Shown here in pieces: positions 55,353 to 63,730 of a stretch of DNA of 64,000 nucleotides. Under the pieces are notes generated by a model. It made no database searches. It saw nothing but the letters and a program-made list of their open reading frames with translations, and was not told where the DNA came from. The DNA comes from Agromyces flavus (GTDB lineage Bacteria > Actinomycetota > Actinomycetes > Actinomycetales > Microbacteriaceae): assembly GCF_900104685.1 (NCBI RefSeq), contig NZ_LT629755.1, positions 2,604,001 to 2,668,000 of the forward strand, in the 5' to 3' direction. Within the stretch, counting starts at the first letter, position 1; each line of letters starts with the position of its first letter. Position numbers and translations under genes: made by a program.

Positions 55353-56588
55353 CTAGCCGTCGATCGCCGACTGGACGTCGGTGGCGAGCTTGTTCCAGGT
55401 CGCGACCGGGTCCTCGCCGTTGATGATCGAGGCCTCGGCGATGCCCCAGTACTGCCACACCGAGCCCATGGCCGGGATGGCCGGCATCGGAACGGCGTCG
55501 GCGCCGACCTTGGCGAAGCCCTCGATGATCGGGTCGCTCGAGGCGGACTCGGCCGCGGCCGAGAGGGCGGGCAGGATGTTGCCGGCCTCGAACAGGTCGA
55601 GCTGCACGTCCTCGGTGCCGATGTAGTTCACGAGGAAGTCGTTCGCGGCGACCTTGTTGTCGGACTCGGAGCTCACGAAGAAGCCCTTGACGCCCGCGAA
55701 CGGCGAGGCGACGTCACCGGTGGGCGACGGGACCGGGTCGATCGCGACGTTGACGCCGCCGTCGATCGCGGCACCGACGTTCCACGGGCCGGTCAGCCAG
55801 TAGGCGGCCGTGCCGTCGAGGAAGGCCTGCTTGGCGATGTCACCGTCGATGTCGGTGTTGAAGTTGCCCGAGCCCGTCTTGCCCTGGGTGCCGAGCCACT
55901 GGGCGAACGCGACGCCGCCCTCGTTGCCGAGCTGCAGGTCGGTGGGGTCGTAGCCCTCGTCGTTGGTGCCGAACACCGGGGCGCCGAACGCCGTCTGGAA
56001 CGGGTAGAGGTGGTAGGGGTTGCCCTCGGCACCCTGCTCGACCACGAAGGGCTTGTCGAGGCCTGCGGCCTGGCCCTTGGCGATCATGTCGTCCCAGCTG
56101 GTGGGCGCCTCGGTGACGAGGTCGGCGTTGCGGAGCAGCGCGATGTTCTCGACCGCGTAGGGGAGCATGTAGACGGTGCCCTCGTACGTCGCGGCGTTGA
56201 TCGCGACGTCGAGGTAGTCGTCGGCCGAGTCGCCGAGCTCGAGCGGAGCGACGACGCCGTTGGTCGAGAGCTCGCCCAGCCAGTCGTGCGCGCCCATCGT
56301 GATGTCGGGGCCCTCGCCGGTCGGAACCTGCTGGATGAAGTCGTCCTTGATGGTGGCGTTGTCCTTGCCGACGATGTCGACCTCGACGCCGGTCTCCTCG
56401 GTGTAGGCCTCGGCCGCGCCCTTCAGCGCGTCGACGCGCTCGGCGTCGACCCAGACCGTCAGCGTGCCGCCCTCGGCAGCCGCGCCGTTGTCGCCCTCGT
56501 CGTTGCTGCCCGCGCAGCTCGCGAGGCCGAGCGTCGCGACCACGGCGACAGCGCCGGCCGCGAGGATGCTCTTGGTGTTCACCCGCAT
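55353..56588 (-). CDS. malE: Maltose/maltodextrin-binding lipoprotein MalE-like
   Basis: This 411-residue lipoprotein has lipobox GLASC (Cys25) and a class I sugar-binding fold: LTVWVDAERVDALKGAAEAY, GAHDWLGELSTNGVVAPL, YAVENIALLRN and YWLTGPWNV, all MalE-type text. It catches maltose or maltodextrin outside the cell for MalF/MalG. The ATPase is not encoded here, so a shared MsmK/UgpC-type ATPase is expected elsewhere. A LacI-type operator (56721-56734) lies upstream. Confidence 0.93.
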   Translation of the reverse strand: MRVNTKSILAAGAVAVVATLGLASCAGSNDEGDNGAAAEGGTLTVWVDAERVDALKGAAEAYTEETGVEVDIVGKDNATIKDDFIQQVPTGEGPDITMGAHDWLGELSTNGVVAPLELGDSADDYLDVAINAATYEGTVYMLPYAVENIALLRNADLVTEAPTSWDDMIAKGQAAGLDKPFVVEQGAEGNPYHLYPFQTAFGAPVFGTNDEGYDPTDLQLGNEGGVAFAQWLGTQGKTGSGNFNTDIDGDIAKQAFLDGTAAYWLTGPWNVGAAIDGGVNVAIDPVPSPTGDVASPFAGVKGFFVSSESDNKVAANDFLVNYIGTEDVQLDLFEAGNILPALSAAAESASSDPIIEGFAKVGADAVPMPAIPAMGSVWQYWGIAEASIINGEDPVATWNKLATDVQSAIDG

Positions 56589-56720
56589 TGGTGTGTGCCC
56601 TTCTCAGTGTGCGTGAGTTCGGCGCCTTCGCCTGGTGTGGGGCACTGCCCCGTTCCGCTCTGGGAACGCGCACCGTGCTCGAAAGGCCGTTCTTCCGTAT
56701 TGGATCGCTCGCGATGTGAT

Positions 56721-56734
56721 TGCAAGCGGTTTCA
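56721..56734. promoter_or_regulatory. LacI/MalR-type operator, malE side
   Basis: TGCAAGCGGTTTCA fits the LacI-family pattern TGNAANCGNTTNCA at every fixed position. It lies 133 bp before malE in the divergent gap. Confidence 0.8.
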
Positions 56735-56818
56735 GGTATACCGTGTTCGAGCCGAGTTGACAACTCGGCGTTACCCGATCGAGACCCGCATGCCGGGGCG
56801 CGCGTATGGGTATCATGT

Positions 56819-56832
56819 TGCAAACGTTTCCA
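56819..56832. promoter_or_regulatory. LacI/MalR-type operator, alpha-glucosidase side
   Basis: TGCAAACGTTTCCA fits TGNAANCGNTTNCA at every fixed position and ends 17 bp before the GH13 alpha-glucosidase ATG. With the 56721 site it forms a pair 98 bp apart, close to nine helical turns, so looping is possible. Confidence 0.8.
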
Positions 56833-56849
56833 GATTCACCGAGGGCTGC

Positions 56850-58538
56850 ATGACGACCGAATGGTGGCGCACCGCCGCGATCTACCAGATCTATCCCCGC
56901 TCCTTCGCCGACGCGAACGGCGACGGCATGGGCGATCTCGCGGGCATCCGCTCGCGCCTGCCCGAGCTCGCCGACCTCGGCATCGACGCGATCTGGCTCT
57001 CGCCGTTCTTCACGTCGCCGCAGAAGGACGCCGGCTACGACGTCGCCGACTACTGCGACGTCGACCCGCGCTTCGGCACGCTCGACGACTTCGACGACAT
57101 GCTCGCCGAGGCGCACCGGCTCGGGCTGCGCGTCATCGTCGACCTCGTCCCGAACCACTCGTCCGACCGGCATCCGTGGTTCCAGGAGGCGCTCGCTGCC
57201 GGGCCCGGAAGTCGTGAGCGAGCCCGCTACCTCTTCCGCGACGGCAAGGGCGACACCGGCGACATCCCGCCGAACAACTGGGAGTCGGTCTTCGGCGGCT
57301 CAGCCTGGACGCGCGTGACCGAGGCCGACGGCGAACCCGGCCAGTGGTACCTGCACCTCTTCGACAGTTCGCAGCCCGACTTCGACTGGACGAACGAGGA
57401 CGTGCGCGAGGAGTTCCGCCGCATCCTGCGGTTCTGGCTCGACCGCGGCGTCGACGGGTTCCGCGTCGACGTGGCGCACGGCATGGTCAAGGCCGAGGGC
57501 CTACCCGATTGGACCCCCGCGGCCGACGGCGGCAGCATGGGCGGCGCGAGCCATGCGCTGGTCGAAGAGGGCGTTCCCCTCGAGCCCGAGATCCACGACG
57601 CCGGCGACGGCGCCCCCTATTGGGGCCAGGACGGCGTGCACGAGATCTACCGCGACTGGCGCGCGCTGCTCGACGAGTACCCCGGCGAGCGCATCCTCGC
57701 CGCGGAGGCCTGGGTGGATCCGCTCCCTCGCGTCGCGAAGTGGGTCCGCTCCGACGAGATGCACCAGGCCTTCAACTTCGCCTACCTCGAGACGCCGTGG
57801 GATGCCGCGGCCCTGCGCGGCGTGATCGACGCGTCGCTCTCGGCGTTCGGCGCGGTGGGCGCGCCATCCACCTGGGTGCTCTCGAACCACGACGTCGTGC
57901 GGCACGCCTCACGGCTCGCGCTCACGGTCGAGAACCTGCAGGGCCACGGCATCGGACCCCGCACGCCCGGCCTGCCCGACCCCGTCGTCGGCCTGCGCCG
58001 CGCCCGCGCCGCCACCGCGCTCATGCTCGCGCTGCCCGGCTCGGCCTACGTCTACCAGGGCGAGGAACTCGGCCTGCCCGAGGCGATCGACCTGCCCGAC
58101 GACGCCCGCCAGGACCCGACCTGGTTCCGCACACATGGCGAGCGCTACGGCCGTGACGGATGCCGCGTGCCGCTGCCGTGGGAGGCCGACCGCCCCTCGT
58201 TCGGCTTCGGGCCGACGGATGCCGCATGGCTGCCCCAGCCCGCATCGTGGGCCGACTTCGCGCGCGACCGGCAGCGCGGGGTCGAAGGGTCGACGCTCGA
58301 GCTGTACCGGGCCGCCCTGGGCGGACGCCGTTCGCACGCGCTGGCGATGGGATCGGTCGACTGGGTCGAGCCGTCGGGAGCCGACGGCGTGCTGGCGTTC
58401 CGCAACGGCGACGTGCTCGTCGTCGCGAACACCGGCTCCGCCGACGTGCCGCTGCCCGCCGGCGAGGTGCTCCTCGCGAGCGCGGAGGTCGCCGACGGCG
58501 TCCTCCCGGCCGACACGACGGTCTGGCTGCGCGCGTAG
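56850..58538 (+). CDS. GH13 alpha-glucosidase (oligo-1,6-glucosidase/trehalose-type subfamily)
   Basis: This 562-residue cytoplasmic enzyme opens with WWRTAAIYQIYPRSFAD, the start of GH13 alpha-glucosidases. Catalytic residues are D207 (FRVDVAHG), E286 (AAEAW) and D348 (SNHDVVRH). The region-I motif is DLVPNHSSD. It should release glucose from imported malto-oligosaccharides. ATG at 56850 is chosen, since the protein motif starts there; the open frame runs far upstream as antisense to malE. It is divergent from malE and under the adjacent operator. Confidence 0.94.
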   Translation: MTTEWWRTAAIYQIYPRSFADANGDGMGDLAGIRSRLPELADLGIDAIWLSPFFTSPQKDAGYDVADYCDVDPRFGTLDDFDDMLAEAHRLGLRVIVDLVPNHSSDRHPWFQEALAAGPGSRERARYLFRDGKGDTGDIPPNNWESVFGGSAWTRVTEADGEPGQWYLHLFDSSQPDFDWTNEDVREEFRRILRFWLDRGVDGFRVDVAHGMVKAEGLPDWTPAADGGSMGGASHALVEEGVPLEPEIHDAGDGAPYWGQDGVHEIYRDWRALLDEYPGERILAAEAWVDPLPRVAKWVRSDEMHQAFNFAYLETPWDAAALRGVIDASLSAFGAVGAPSTWVLSNHDVVRHASRLALTVENLQGHGIGPRTPGLPDPVVGLRRARAATALMLALPGSAYVYQGEELGLPEAIDLPDDARQDPTWFRTHGERYGRDGCRVPLPWEADRPSFGFGPTDAAWLPQPASWADFARDRQRGVEGSTLELYRAALGGRRSHALAMGSVDWVEPSGADGVLAFRNGDVLVVANTGSADVPLPAGEVLLASAEVADGVLPADTTVWLRA

Positions 58539-58578
58539 TCCCGCCGGCCGGGGTCGCTGCGACCGGCCGCCTCACGGA

Positions 58579-58638
58579 ATGCATGAGAATCCGCGCTTCG
58601 GCGCCCTCCACCGACCCGAGAGGCGGATTCTCATGCAT
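58579..58638. repeat. Palindromic repeat, copy 1
   Basis: Perfect 16-base arms (58579-58594 with 58623-58638), core GCATGAGAATCCGC / GCGGATTCTCATGC, around a 28-base centre. It lies 40 bp after the alpha-glucosidase stop. Confidence 0.9.
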
Positions 58639-58684
58639 CCGGTCGGGCGCGCCATCCATCGGCCGGGCGCGCCATCGCTCACGA

Positions 58685-58744
58685 ATGCATGAGAATCCGC
58701 GCTTCGGGGCCTTCGACCGACCCGAGACGCGGATTCTCATGCAT
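58685..58744. repeat. Palindromic repeat, copy 2
   Basis: Perfect 17-base arms (58685-58701 with 58728-58744) around a 26-base centre that is closely similar to copy 1. Copy 1 to copy 2 period is 106 bp. Confidence 0.92.
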
Positions 58745-58791
58745 CCGGTCAGGCGCGCCATCCGTCGCCGGGGTGCGCCCATTCGCGAAAC

Positions 58792-58847
58792 GCATGAGAA
58801 TCCGCGCCTGAGGCCCGCCCGCCGAGCCGAGACGCGGATTCTCATGC
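58792..58847. repeat. Palindromic repeat, copy 3, containing the DUF559 gene stop codon
   Basis: Perfect 15-base arms (58792-58806 with 58833-58847). The right arm holds the TGA stop of the DUF559 gene (58842-58844). The period from copy 2 is 105 bp. Confidence 0.9.
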
Positions 58848-59777
58848 CTCCGTATCGCTGACCGCCTTGCCGAAGGTGGAGCGGGGAAGCACCGGCGCGT
58901 ACGGTCCTCGACCGGCCCACCGATGATCGCCGCGAGCGACGAGCTCGACGATGGCGGCCCGCGTGCGCTCCCAGTCGTGGATGACCTGCCGGTAGCTGAG
59001 GCGCAGCACCAGGTACCCGCGGAGGAGGAGCTCGAGGTCCCGACGCCGGTCGGTCTCGAACTCGAGCCCGGTGTGGAACGCCCGCCCGTCGACCTCGATC
59101 ACGAGCCGGTCACCGACGAGGAAGTCCACCCTGCCGACCTCCTCGATGAACGCCTGGGCGCGGAACCCGATGCGCCTCGACCGGAGGAACAGCCGAACCT
59201 TGGTCTCGAGCCCGGACTGGCTCTCCGGGTCGACCATGTCGATGAGGGCGCGACGCGTCCGCGGCATCGCCTGTCGGATCTCGTCGAGGTGTTCTGCCTC
59301 CAAGGCGCGTCCTTCGAGCCCGGAGTCGATCGCCGCGAGCACGGCCACCTCGTCGGAGCACGCGAACATCTCCGCGAGGGCGAGGGTCAGTGGATCGCGC
59401 GCCCGGTCCAGTCCACTGCGCGTGCTGTAGTGCACGCACACCCGATGCGCCGTGCGATCGAGGGCGACTGCACGGTTCTCGGGAGACGACAGCCGTCCGG
59501 TCGAGTGGCGGACGCGCACATGCAGTCGATCGTCATCGGCAACCCACAGGCGGTGGAGCTTGGCGACGGTGGTCGCCGTCGCAGTGCCGCCGACTCGTAC
59601 GGCGGCGATGACCTCGGGATGCGCGTCGGGAACGGCGAACCACCCATTGCGAACCCGGACGATGAGGTCGTCCTGGACCGCCGATCGCACGGCGCCTCGA
59701 CTGAAGCCGGCGCCCTCCAAAGCGGAATACGGGAGGACGCCGTCGTTCGACCGGAGATGGGCGGCGACGGAGGACAC
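58842..59777 (-). CDS. DUF559 (Vsr-like PD-(D/E)XK) protein with winged-helix N-terminus
   Basis: This 311-residue protein has an N-terminal winged-helix domain like those of AbiEi-type proteins (LPYSALEGAGFSRGAVRSAV, then VRNGWFAVPD). The C-terminal DUF559 domain reads SGLETKVRLFLRSRRI, VDFLVGDRLVIEVDGRAFH, RDLELLLRGYLVLRLSY. Acidic residues at E-x-K, VDF and EVDG fit a Vsr/restriction-type nuclease core. GTG at 59777 is preferred; the frame is open to 59846. Palindromes flank both ends (three downstream, one upstream). No toxin partner gene is adjacent. Confidence 0.8.
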   Translation of the reverse strand: MSSVAAHLRSNDGVLPYSALEGAGFSRGAVRSAVQDDLIVRVRNGWFAVPDAHPEVIAAVRVGGTATATTVAKLHRLWVADDDRLHVRVRHSTGRLSSPENRAVALDRTAHRVCVHYSTRSGLDRARDPLTLALAEMFACSDEVAVLAAIDSGLEGRALEAEHLDEIRQAMPRTRRALIDMVDPESQSGLETKVRLFLRSRRIGFRAQAFIEEVGRVDFLVGDRLVIEVDGRAFHTGLEFETDRRRDLELLLRGYLVLRLSYRQVIHDWERTRAAIVELVARGDHRWAGRGPYAPVLPRSTFGKAVSDTEA

Positions 59778-59849
59778 GTCCCGAGTGTGGCGCGAGGCGC
59801 ACAGCCGTTCGGTTCGCGGGGGCGATCTGTGGAGAACGCCGATCACGAC

Positions 59850-59907
59850 TGCATGAGAATCCCGTCTCCGGCCCCGTATCAGCAGCCGAATGTCGGATTC
59901 TCATGCA
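59850..59907. repeat. Palindromic repeat, copy 4 (upstream of the DUF559 gene)
   Basis: Arms TGCATGAGAATCC (59850-59862) and GGATTCTCATGCA (59895-59907) are identical to the outer 13 bases of copies 1-2. The centre is diverged. It lies between the DUF559 gene start and the end of the M23 peptidase gene. Confidence 0.88.
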
Positions 59908-59967
59908 TCCTGGGACGCAAGCGACGGCGACGCGGTGGCGACGTGCGCGCGGTGGGTCGGGCGGCGG

Positions 59968-62496
59968 TCAGTTGGTGTTGGCGTAGAGCCACTCGAGCGG
60001 GTCGACCCAGACGCCGTCGATGCCGCCGATGCGGATCTCGAAGTGCAGGTGCGGGCCGGTCGACATGCCCGTGTTGCCGGTCGTGCCGACGATGTCGCCG
60101 ACCTTCACGGTGTCGCCCACCTCCATGCGGCGCGAGCCGTACTCCATGTGCGCGTAGACGCTCGTCACGACCTCGCCGTCGATCACGTGGTCGATCATCG
60201 TGACGACGCCGAGCGAGCCGCCCGCATCCGTCGAGTTCGACACGACGCCGTCGGCGATCGCCTGGATCTGGGCACCGAGGCCCGGGTTGAAGTCCTGGCC
60301 GTGGTGGTCGGACGAGCAGCCCGCGCAGTCGCGATAGCCGAACCGGTCGCCGATGTGCACTCCGACCGCGAAGGGCCACTGGATGGTGCCGAGCGGGTTG
60401 TTCGTGAACGTCGCCTCGGGGCGGATGCCGGCGGCCCGGGCGTACTCCTCGATGGTCTGGTGCTCGTAGCCGCCCTTGTCGACGGCCGCGGCGAGCGCAC
60501 CGCTCGCGATCTCGACCCGCTGGCCGTCGATCGTCGTCACGGTGTTGTTGCTGAGCGCCATCGCCTGCACGTCTTCGGGCGTGAGCAGCGAGAGCGAGGG
60601 CACGGATGTCGCGATCGCCAGCATCGCGACGAAGCCCATCGCGACCGTGCTGACGACTCGCGTCGTCACTGCGCGGCGGAGCGTGCGCTTCGACGTGGGC
60701 TTCGAGGCGGAGCTCGCGGCGCCGGCGAAGGCGGCCGTCGAGGACGCGCGACGCATGGCGCGATCGTTGCCCGTCGTGCCGCGGCGAGGCGCGAACGTGC
60801 GGGTCGAGGTGGGCGCCGCGTCGATCGAACGGAACTCAAGTCCGGCCGGGGCGCCGGCGTCGACGCCGGCAGCGGCGGCCAGCATCGCCGCGACGTCGTC
60901 GGCCGACTCGGCGCGGAGGTCGCGCTCGGCGCGCGAAGTGGCGGTCGGTGCCGTCGAGCGAGAAGTGGGCGCTGCCACCGGGCGCTCGCGCTGGGCTCGG
61001 TGCGGAGCGGCGGGACGGTCGGCCGGACGGTCGGCCGACCCCTCGCGGTCGGATGCGACGGCGCGACCGGATTCGAAGCCACCTGCCGTGCGGTCGACGC
61101 GCGGGTCGAAGCGGTCGGCGCGAGGATCCGGACGGCCGGCGGCGGGTGCTCCGGCGGTGCGGTCGGCGCGAAGGTCCGGACGACCGGCGGACGCTGCTCC
61201 GGCGGTGAGGTCCAGCCGCGGATCGGGGCGGCCAGCGGTCGGCGTGCCCGGCACGCGGTCGGTTCGCGGATCGAGGCGACCGGCGGCGACTCCCGAGGGG
61301 CGCTCGAGGCGAGGATCCGGGCGAGGGCCGGCCGGGGCACCGCCGGTGCGGTCGAGCCGCGGATCGGGGTGGCCAGCGCTGGACATGCCCGGCGCGCGAT
61401 CGAGCCGCGGATCGGGACGCCCGGCGGCGGCTCCCGAGGGACGCTCGAGGCGCGGATCGGGGCGAGGGCCGCCGGCTGGTGCTCCGGCGGAGCGGTCGTA
61501 CCGCGGGTCGAAGCGGTCGGTGGTCGAGGCCCCGGCGCCGCCTTCACGGCGCGGGTCGAAGCGGTCGGTGCCGGGTGCCGAACCGCGAGTCGCACGCGGG
61601 TCGAGCTGGTCGGCGCGGGAGCCGGCGCGACCGGCTTCGGGCTGCATCGGACGGCCGCGGCCGGCGGGAGCGGCCGAATGACCGGGACGCGGGCCGGCCA
61701 TCGGCTGCTGCGGAGCGTCGGGGCGCCGCTGGGGCGTCCACTCGGGCGATGGCGCGCTTCCCGTTCCAAGAGCACGGCCGATGCGCGGGTCCCAACCCGG
61801 CTGGGCCGGCGGCGCGGCCGGCCCGCCGACAGCGGGCCCGGACACGGTGCGCGGCGGAATGCCGGCAGACGAGGCGTTCCCGGCGCCGTTCGCCGGCGCT
61901 GGGGCCGGTGCCGCGGAAGCCGCGGCCCGGCGACCGGTGCGCGCGACATCCGCCGCGGTGGGTCGCTCCGAGGCATGGGGCGCCGGAGTGCTCGCGCCGG
62001 GACGGGCGCCGTCGGGCGCGGGCAGCGGATCGCGGCGCAGGCGGCGAGGAACGGACGGCGGCGTCGCCGCATCCAACCCCGGCCGTGCAGACGGCGAAAC
62101 CGGCGAGGAGACCTGGCCCGAAGCGGTGGGTCGGTGAGTCGAGGGCGCGGGCGCCGCCTCGCGGCGATCACGCGGACGCAGCGGCCCCGTGCCATCCGCC
62201 CGGCTCATCGACCCACCCGCCGCGCCGACACCCGACGCACCGCGCGACGGCAGGTACGCGTCGAACGACCCCGGCCCGGAAACGGCGACGGCCGAACCCT
62301 GGCCGGCCCGGGGGCCGACCGGCTCGGCCGGTGACGGTGAGGGTGAAGCAGTTGGGGCGGTGCCGCGGTCCCGCAATTCGCGACGCGTCAGCGGACGTTC
62401 GGACCGCAAGTGGTCACGGGTGCCTGGCGCTGAATGGTCGGGCACGAGGGGGGACTCGGGCACGTGGGGAACTTTCGCTCGGGTATGGGCGGACAC
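59968..62496 (-). CDS. Membrane-anchored M23 peptidoglycan endopeptidase with long repetitive cytoplasmic arm
   Basis: This 842-residue protein has three parts. Residues 1 to about 610 are disordered, rich in Pro, Arg, Ala and Gly, with tandem PDPRLDR-type units at about 310-470. One membrane segment follows (about 613-632, VVSTVAMGFVAMLAIATSV). The outer part carries a LytM/M23 domain with HHGQDFNPG (about 732) and GPHLHFEIR (about 817), the zinc-binding residues. It should cut or control peptidoglycan cross-links. The start is GTG at 62496. Most M23 proteins are much shorter; the arm is the unusual part. Confidence 0.85.
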   Translation of the reverse strand: MSAHTRAKVPHVPESPLVPDHSAPGTRDHLRSERPLTRRELRDRGTAPTASPSPSPAEPVGPRAGQGSAVAVSGPGSFDAYLPSRGASGVGAAGGSMSRADGTGPLRPRDRREAAPAPSTHRPTASGQVSSPVSPSARPGLDAATPPSVPRRLRRDPLPAPDGARPGASTPAPHASERPTAADVARTGRRAAASAAPAPAPANGAGNASSAGIPPRTVSGPAVGGPAAPPAQPGWDPRIGRALGTGSAPSPEWTPQRRPDAPQQPMAGPRPGHSAAPAGRGRPMQPEAGRAGSRADQLDPRATRGSAPGTDRFDPRREGGAGASTTDRFDPRYDRSAGAPAGGPRPDPRLERPSGAAAGRPDPRLDRAPGMSSAGHPDPRLDRTGGAPAGPRPDPRLERPSGVAAGRLDPRTDRVPGTPTAGRPDPRLDLTAGAASAGRPDLRADRTAGAPAAGRPDPRADRFDPRVDRTAGGFESGRAVASDREGSADRPADRPAAPHRAQRERPVAAPTSRSTAPTATSRAERDLRAESADDVAAMLAAAAGVDAGAPAGLEFRSIDAAPTSTRTFAPRRGTTGNDRAMRRASSTAAFAGAASSASKPTSKRTLRRAVTTRVVSTVAMGFVAMLAIATSVPSLSLLTPEDVQAMALSNNTVTTIDGQRVEIASGALAAAVDKGGYEHQTIEEYARAAGIRPEATFTNNPLGTIQWPFAVGVHIGDRFGYRDCAGCSSDHHGQDFNPGLGAQIQAIADGVVSNSTDAGGSLGVVTMIDHVIDGEVVTSVYAHMEYGSRRMEVGDTVKVGDIVGTTGNTGMSTGPHLHFEIRIGGIDGVWVDPLEWLYANTN
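61090..61570 (-). repeat. In-frame tandem repeats encoding PDPRL(D/E)R units
   Basis: About a dozen degenerate copies of a 45-60 bp unit encode RPDPRLDR or DRFDPR followed by a Gly/Ala spacer. They repeat with the aspartate/arginine pattern kept while spacers vary, which points to selection for the charge pattern. Confidence 0.8.
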
Positions 62497-62595
62497 GGGG
62501 GATGTTCGCTCAGCTCGTGGCCGAGGTCACGGATCGATAAAGCGTAACTGGTCGATCGCGTCTTCGCCACGTTCAGGGCGGGCGTTCGGATAGGT

Positions 62596-63423
62596 TCATC
62601 CGGTCGCCCCGCCCGCGTCGACCACGAGGGAGAGCAGTTCGTCGAAGATCGACGGCGCGGCCGCCACGAGCAGTTCGCTGCTCTCGGGCGCCCCGCCCAC
62701 GCCTCCGACGCGCCCGCCCGCTTCGCGCAGGACGAGCGCGCCTGCGGCGTGGTCCCACGGGTTCAGTCCCCGTTCGTAGAACCCGTCGAGACGACCGAGC
62801 GCAATGGCGCTGAGATCGAGGGCGGCCGACCCGATGCGGCGGATGTCGCGGATGCGCGGCACCACCTGCAGCAGCGTCGTCGCTTGAGCGCGCCGTCGCT
62901 CGGCCGAGTACGAGAATCCGGTCGCGATCAGCGCCTTCGACAGCTCGACATCCTCGTTCACGTGCAGCTCCTGGTCGCCGAGCCGCGCGCCGCCCCCGCG
63001 CGACGCCTCGAACACATCGCCCGTCACGGGATTCACCACCACTCCCGCGAGCGCGTGCCAATGCAGCGGGTCGGGCGGCCCGTCGACCACCGCGATGCTG
63101 ACGCACCACGCCGGGATGTCGTACAGCAGGTTCACCGTGCCGTCGATCGGGTCGACGACCCAGTTGAGGCCCGAGGTGCCGACGTGCGTGTCCTCCTCCT
63201 CGCCGAAGATGCCGTCGTCGGGTCGCGCGTCGAGGATGAGCGAGCGGATGCGCGCCTCGGTCTCGCGGTCGACGGCGGTGACGACATCCACCGGCGACGA
63301 CTTCGTGGACTCGACCGCGATGCCGCGACGTCGTTCCTCGAGCGCGGTCGCGGCGACGGTCGTCGCGATCCGGCGCGCGAGATCGAGCAGGTCGGATGTC
63401 GCGTGGCCGGCGTGATCGCTCAT
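62596..63423 (-). CDS. Inositol-monophosphatase-family phosphatase
   Basis: This 275-residue enzyme has the FIG/IMPase motifs GEEED (about 75), DPIDGTVNLLY (about 92-102) and NPWDHAAGALVLREAGG near the C-terminus, which hold the metal ions. Substrates in this family include inositol-1-P, fructose-1,6-bisphosphate, histidinol-P and PAP. Context gives no choice. ATG at 63423 is used. It is followed at 100 bp by the M23 gene on the same strand. Confidence 0.92.
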   Translation of the reverse strand: MSDHAGHATSDLLDLARRIATTVAATALEERRRGIAVESTKSSPVDVVTAVDRETEARIRSLILDARPDDGIFGEEEDTHVGTSGLNWVVDPIDGTVNLLYDIPAWCVSIAVVDGPPDPLHWHALAGVVVNPVTGDVFEASRGGGARLGDQELHVNEDVELSKALIATGFSYSAERRRAQATTLLQVVPRIRDIRRIGSAALDLSAIALGRLDGFYERGLNPWDHAAGALVLREAGGRVGGVGGAPESSELLVAAAPSIFDELLSLVVDAGGATG

Positions 63424-63550
63424 GACCCCACGCTAGCCCCGCCCGGCCCGCCGACGCAGGCTCCCTGGCGAATGCGACAGCGACTCGCGGCACCCTGTGG
63501 AGAACGTGGAGAACGACGGAAGCCCCGGTCGGACCAGGGCTTCACCGTGG

Positions 63551-63632
63551 TGGCGAGTGAGGGATTCGAACCCCCGAAGTCGTAGACAGCTGATTTACAG
63601 TCAGATCCCTTTGGCCGCTTGGGTAACTCGCC
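63551..63632 (-). tRNA. tRNA-Tyr (GTA)
   Basis: 82 bases with acceptor GGCGAGT/ACTCGCC, anticodon loop with GTA, a long variable arm as in bacterial tRNA-Tyr and T-loop TTCGAAT. The 3' CCA is encoded directly after it (63548-63550 on the plus strand). Confidence 0.95.
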
Positions 63633-63730
63633 GTACACCCGACCACGTTCCTCACGCGACCGGGGGCCACACAAGGATACCTACGCTGGCGCGTGGCGAG
63701 AAATCGAGCCGAACGGATGGCGCGACCCGC

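Noticed and set aside
58579..58847. CRISPR-like regularly spaced repeats
   Set aside because: Repeats are 56-60 bp palindromes, the sequences between them resemble each other instead of being unique spacers, and no cas gene is near.
58581..58859. Short peptides beginning MHENP read from both strands of the repeats
   Set aside because: They arise from the symmetry of the palindrome (ATG inside GCATGAGAATCC); there is no ribosome site, and the frames are not preserved in copy 4.
59890..62334. 814-codon open frame antisense to the M23 gene
   Set aside because: It is a by-product of high GC and of the in-frame repeats; composition is Arg/Gly/Ala-rich without domains, and the minus strand encodes a clear M23 protein.
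63420..63674. Short frame containing GGSNPSLAT and the opposite GFEPPKS frame at 63.55 kb
   Set aside because: Same artefact, produced by the tRNA-Tyr gene.
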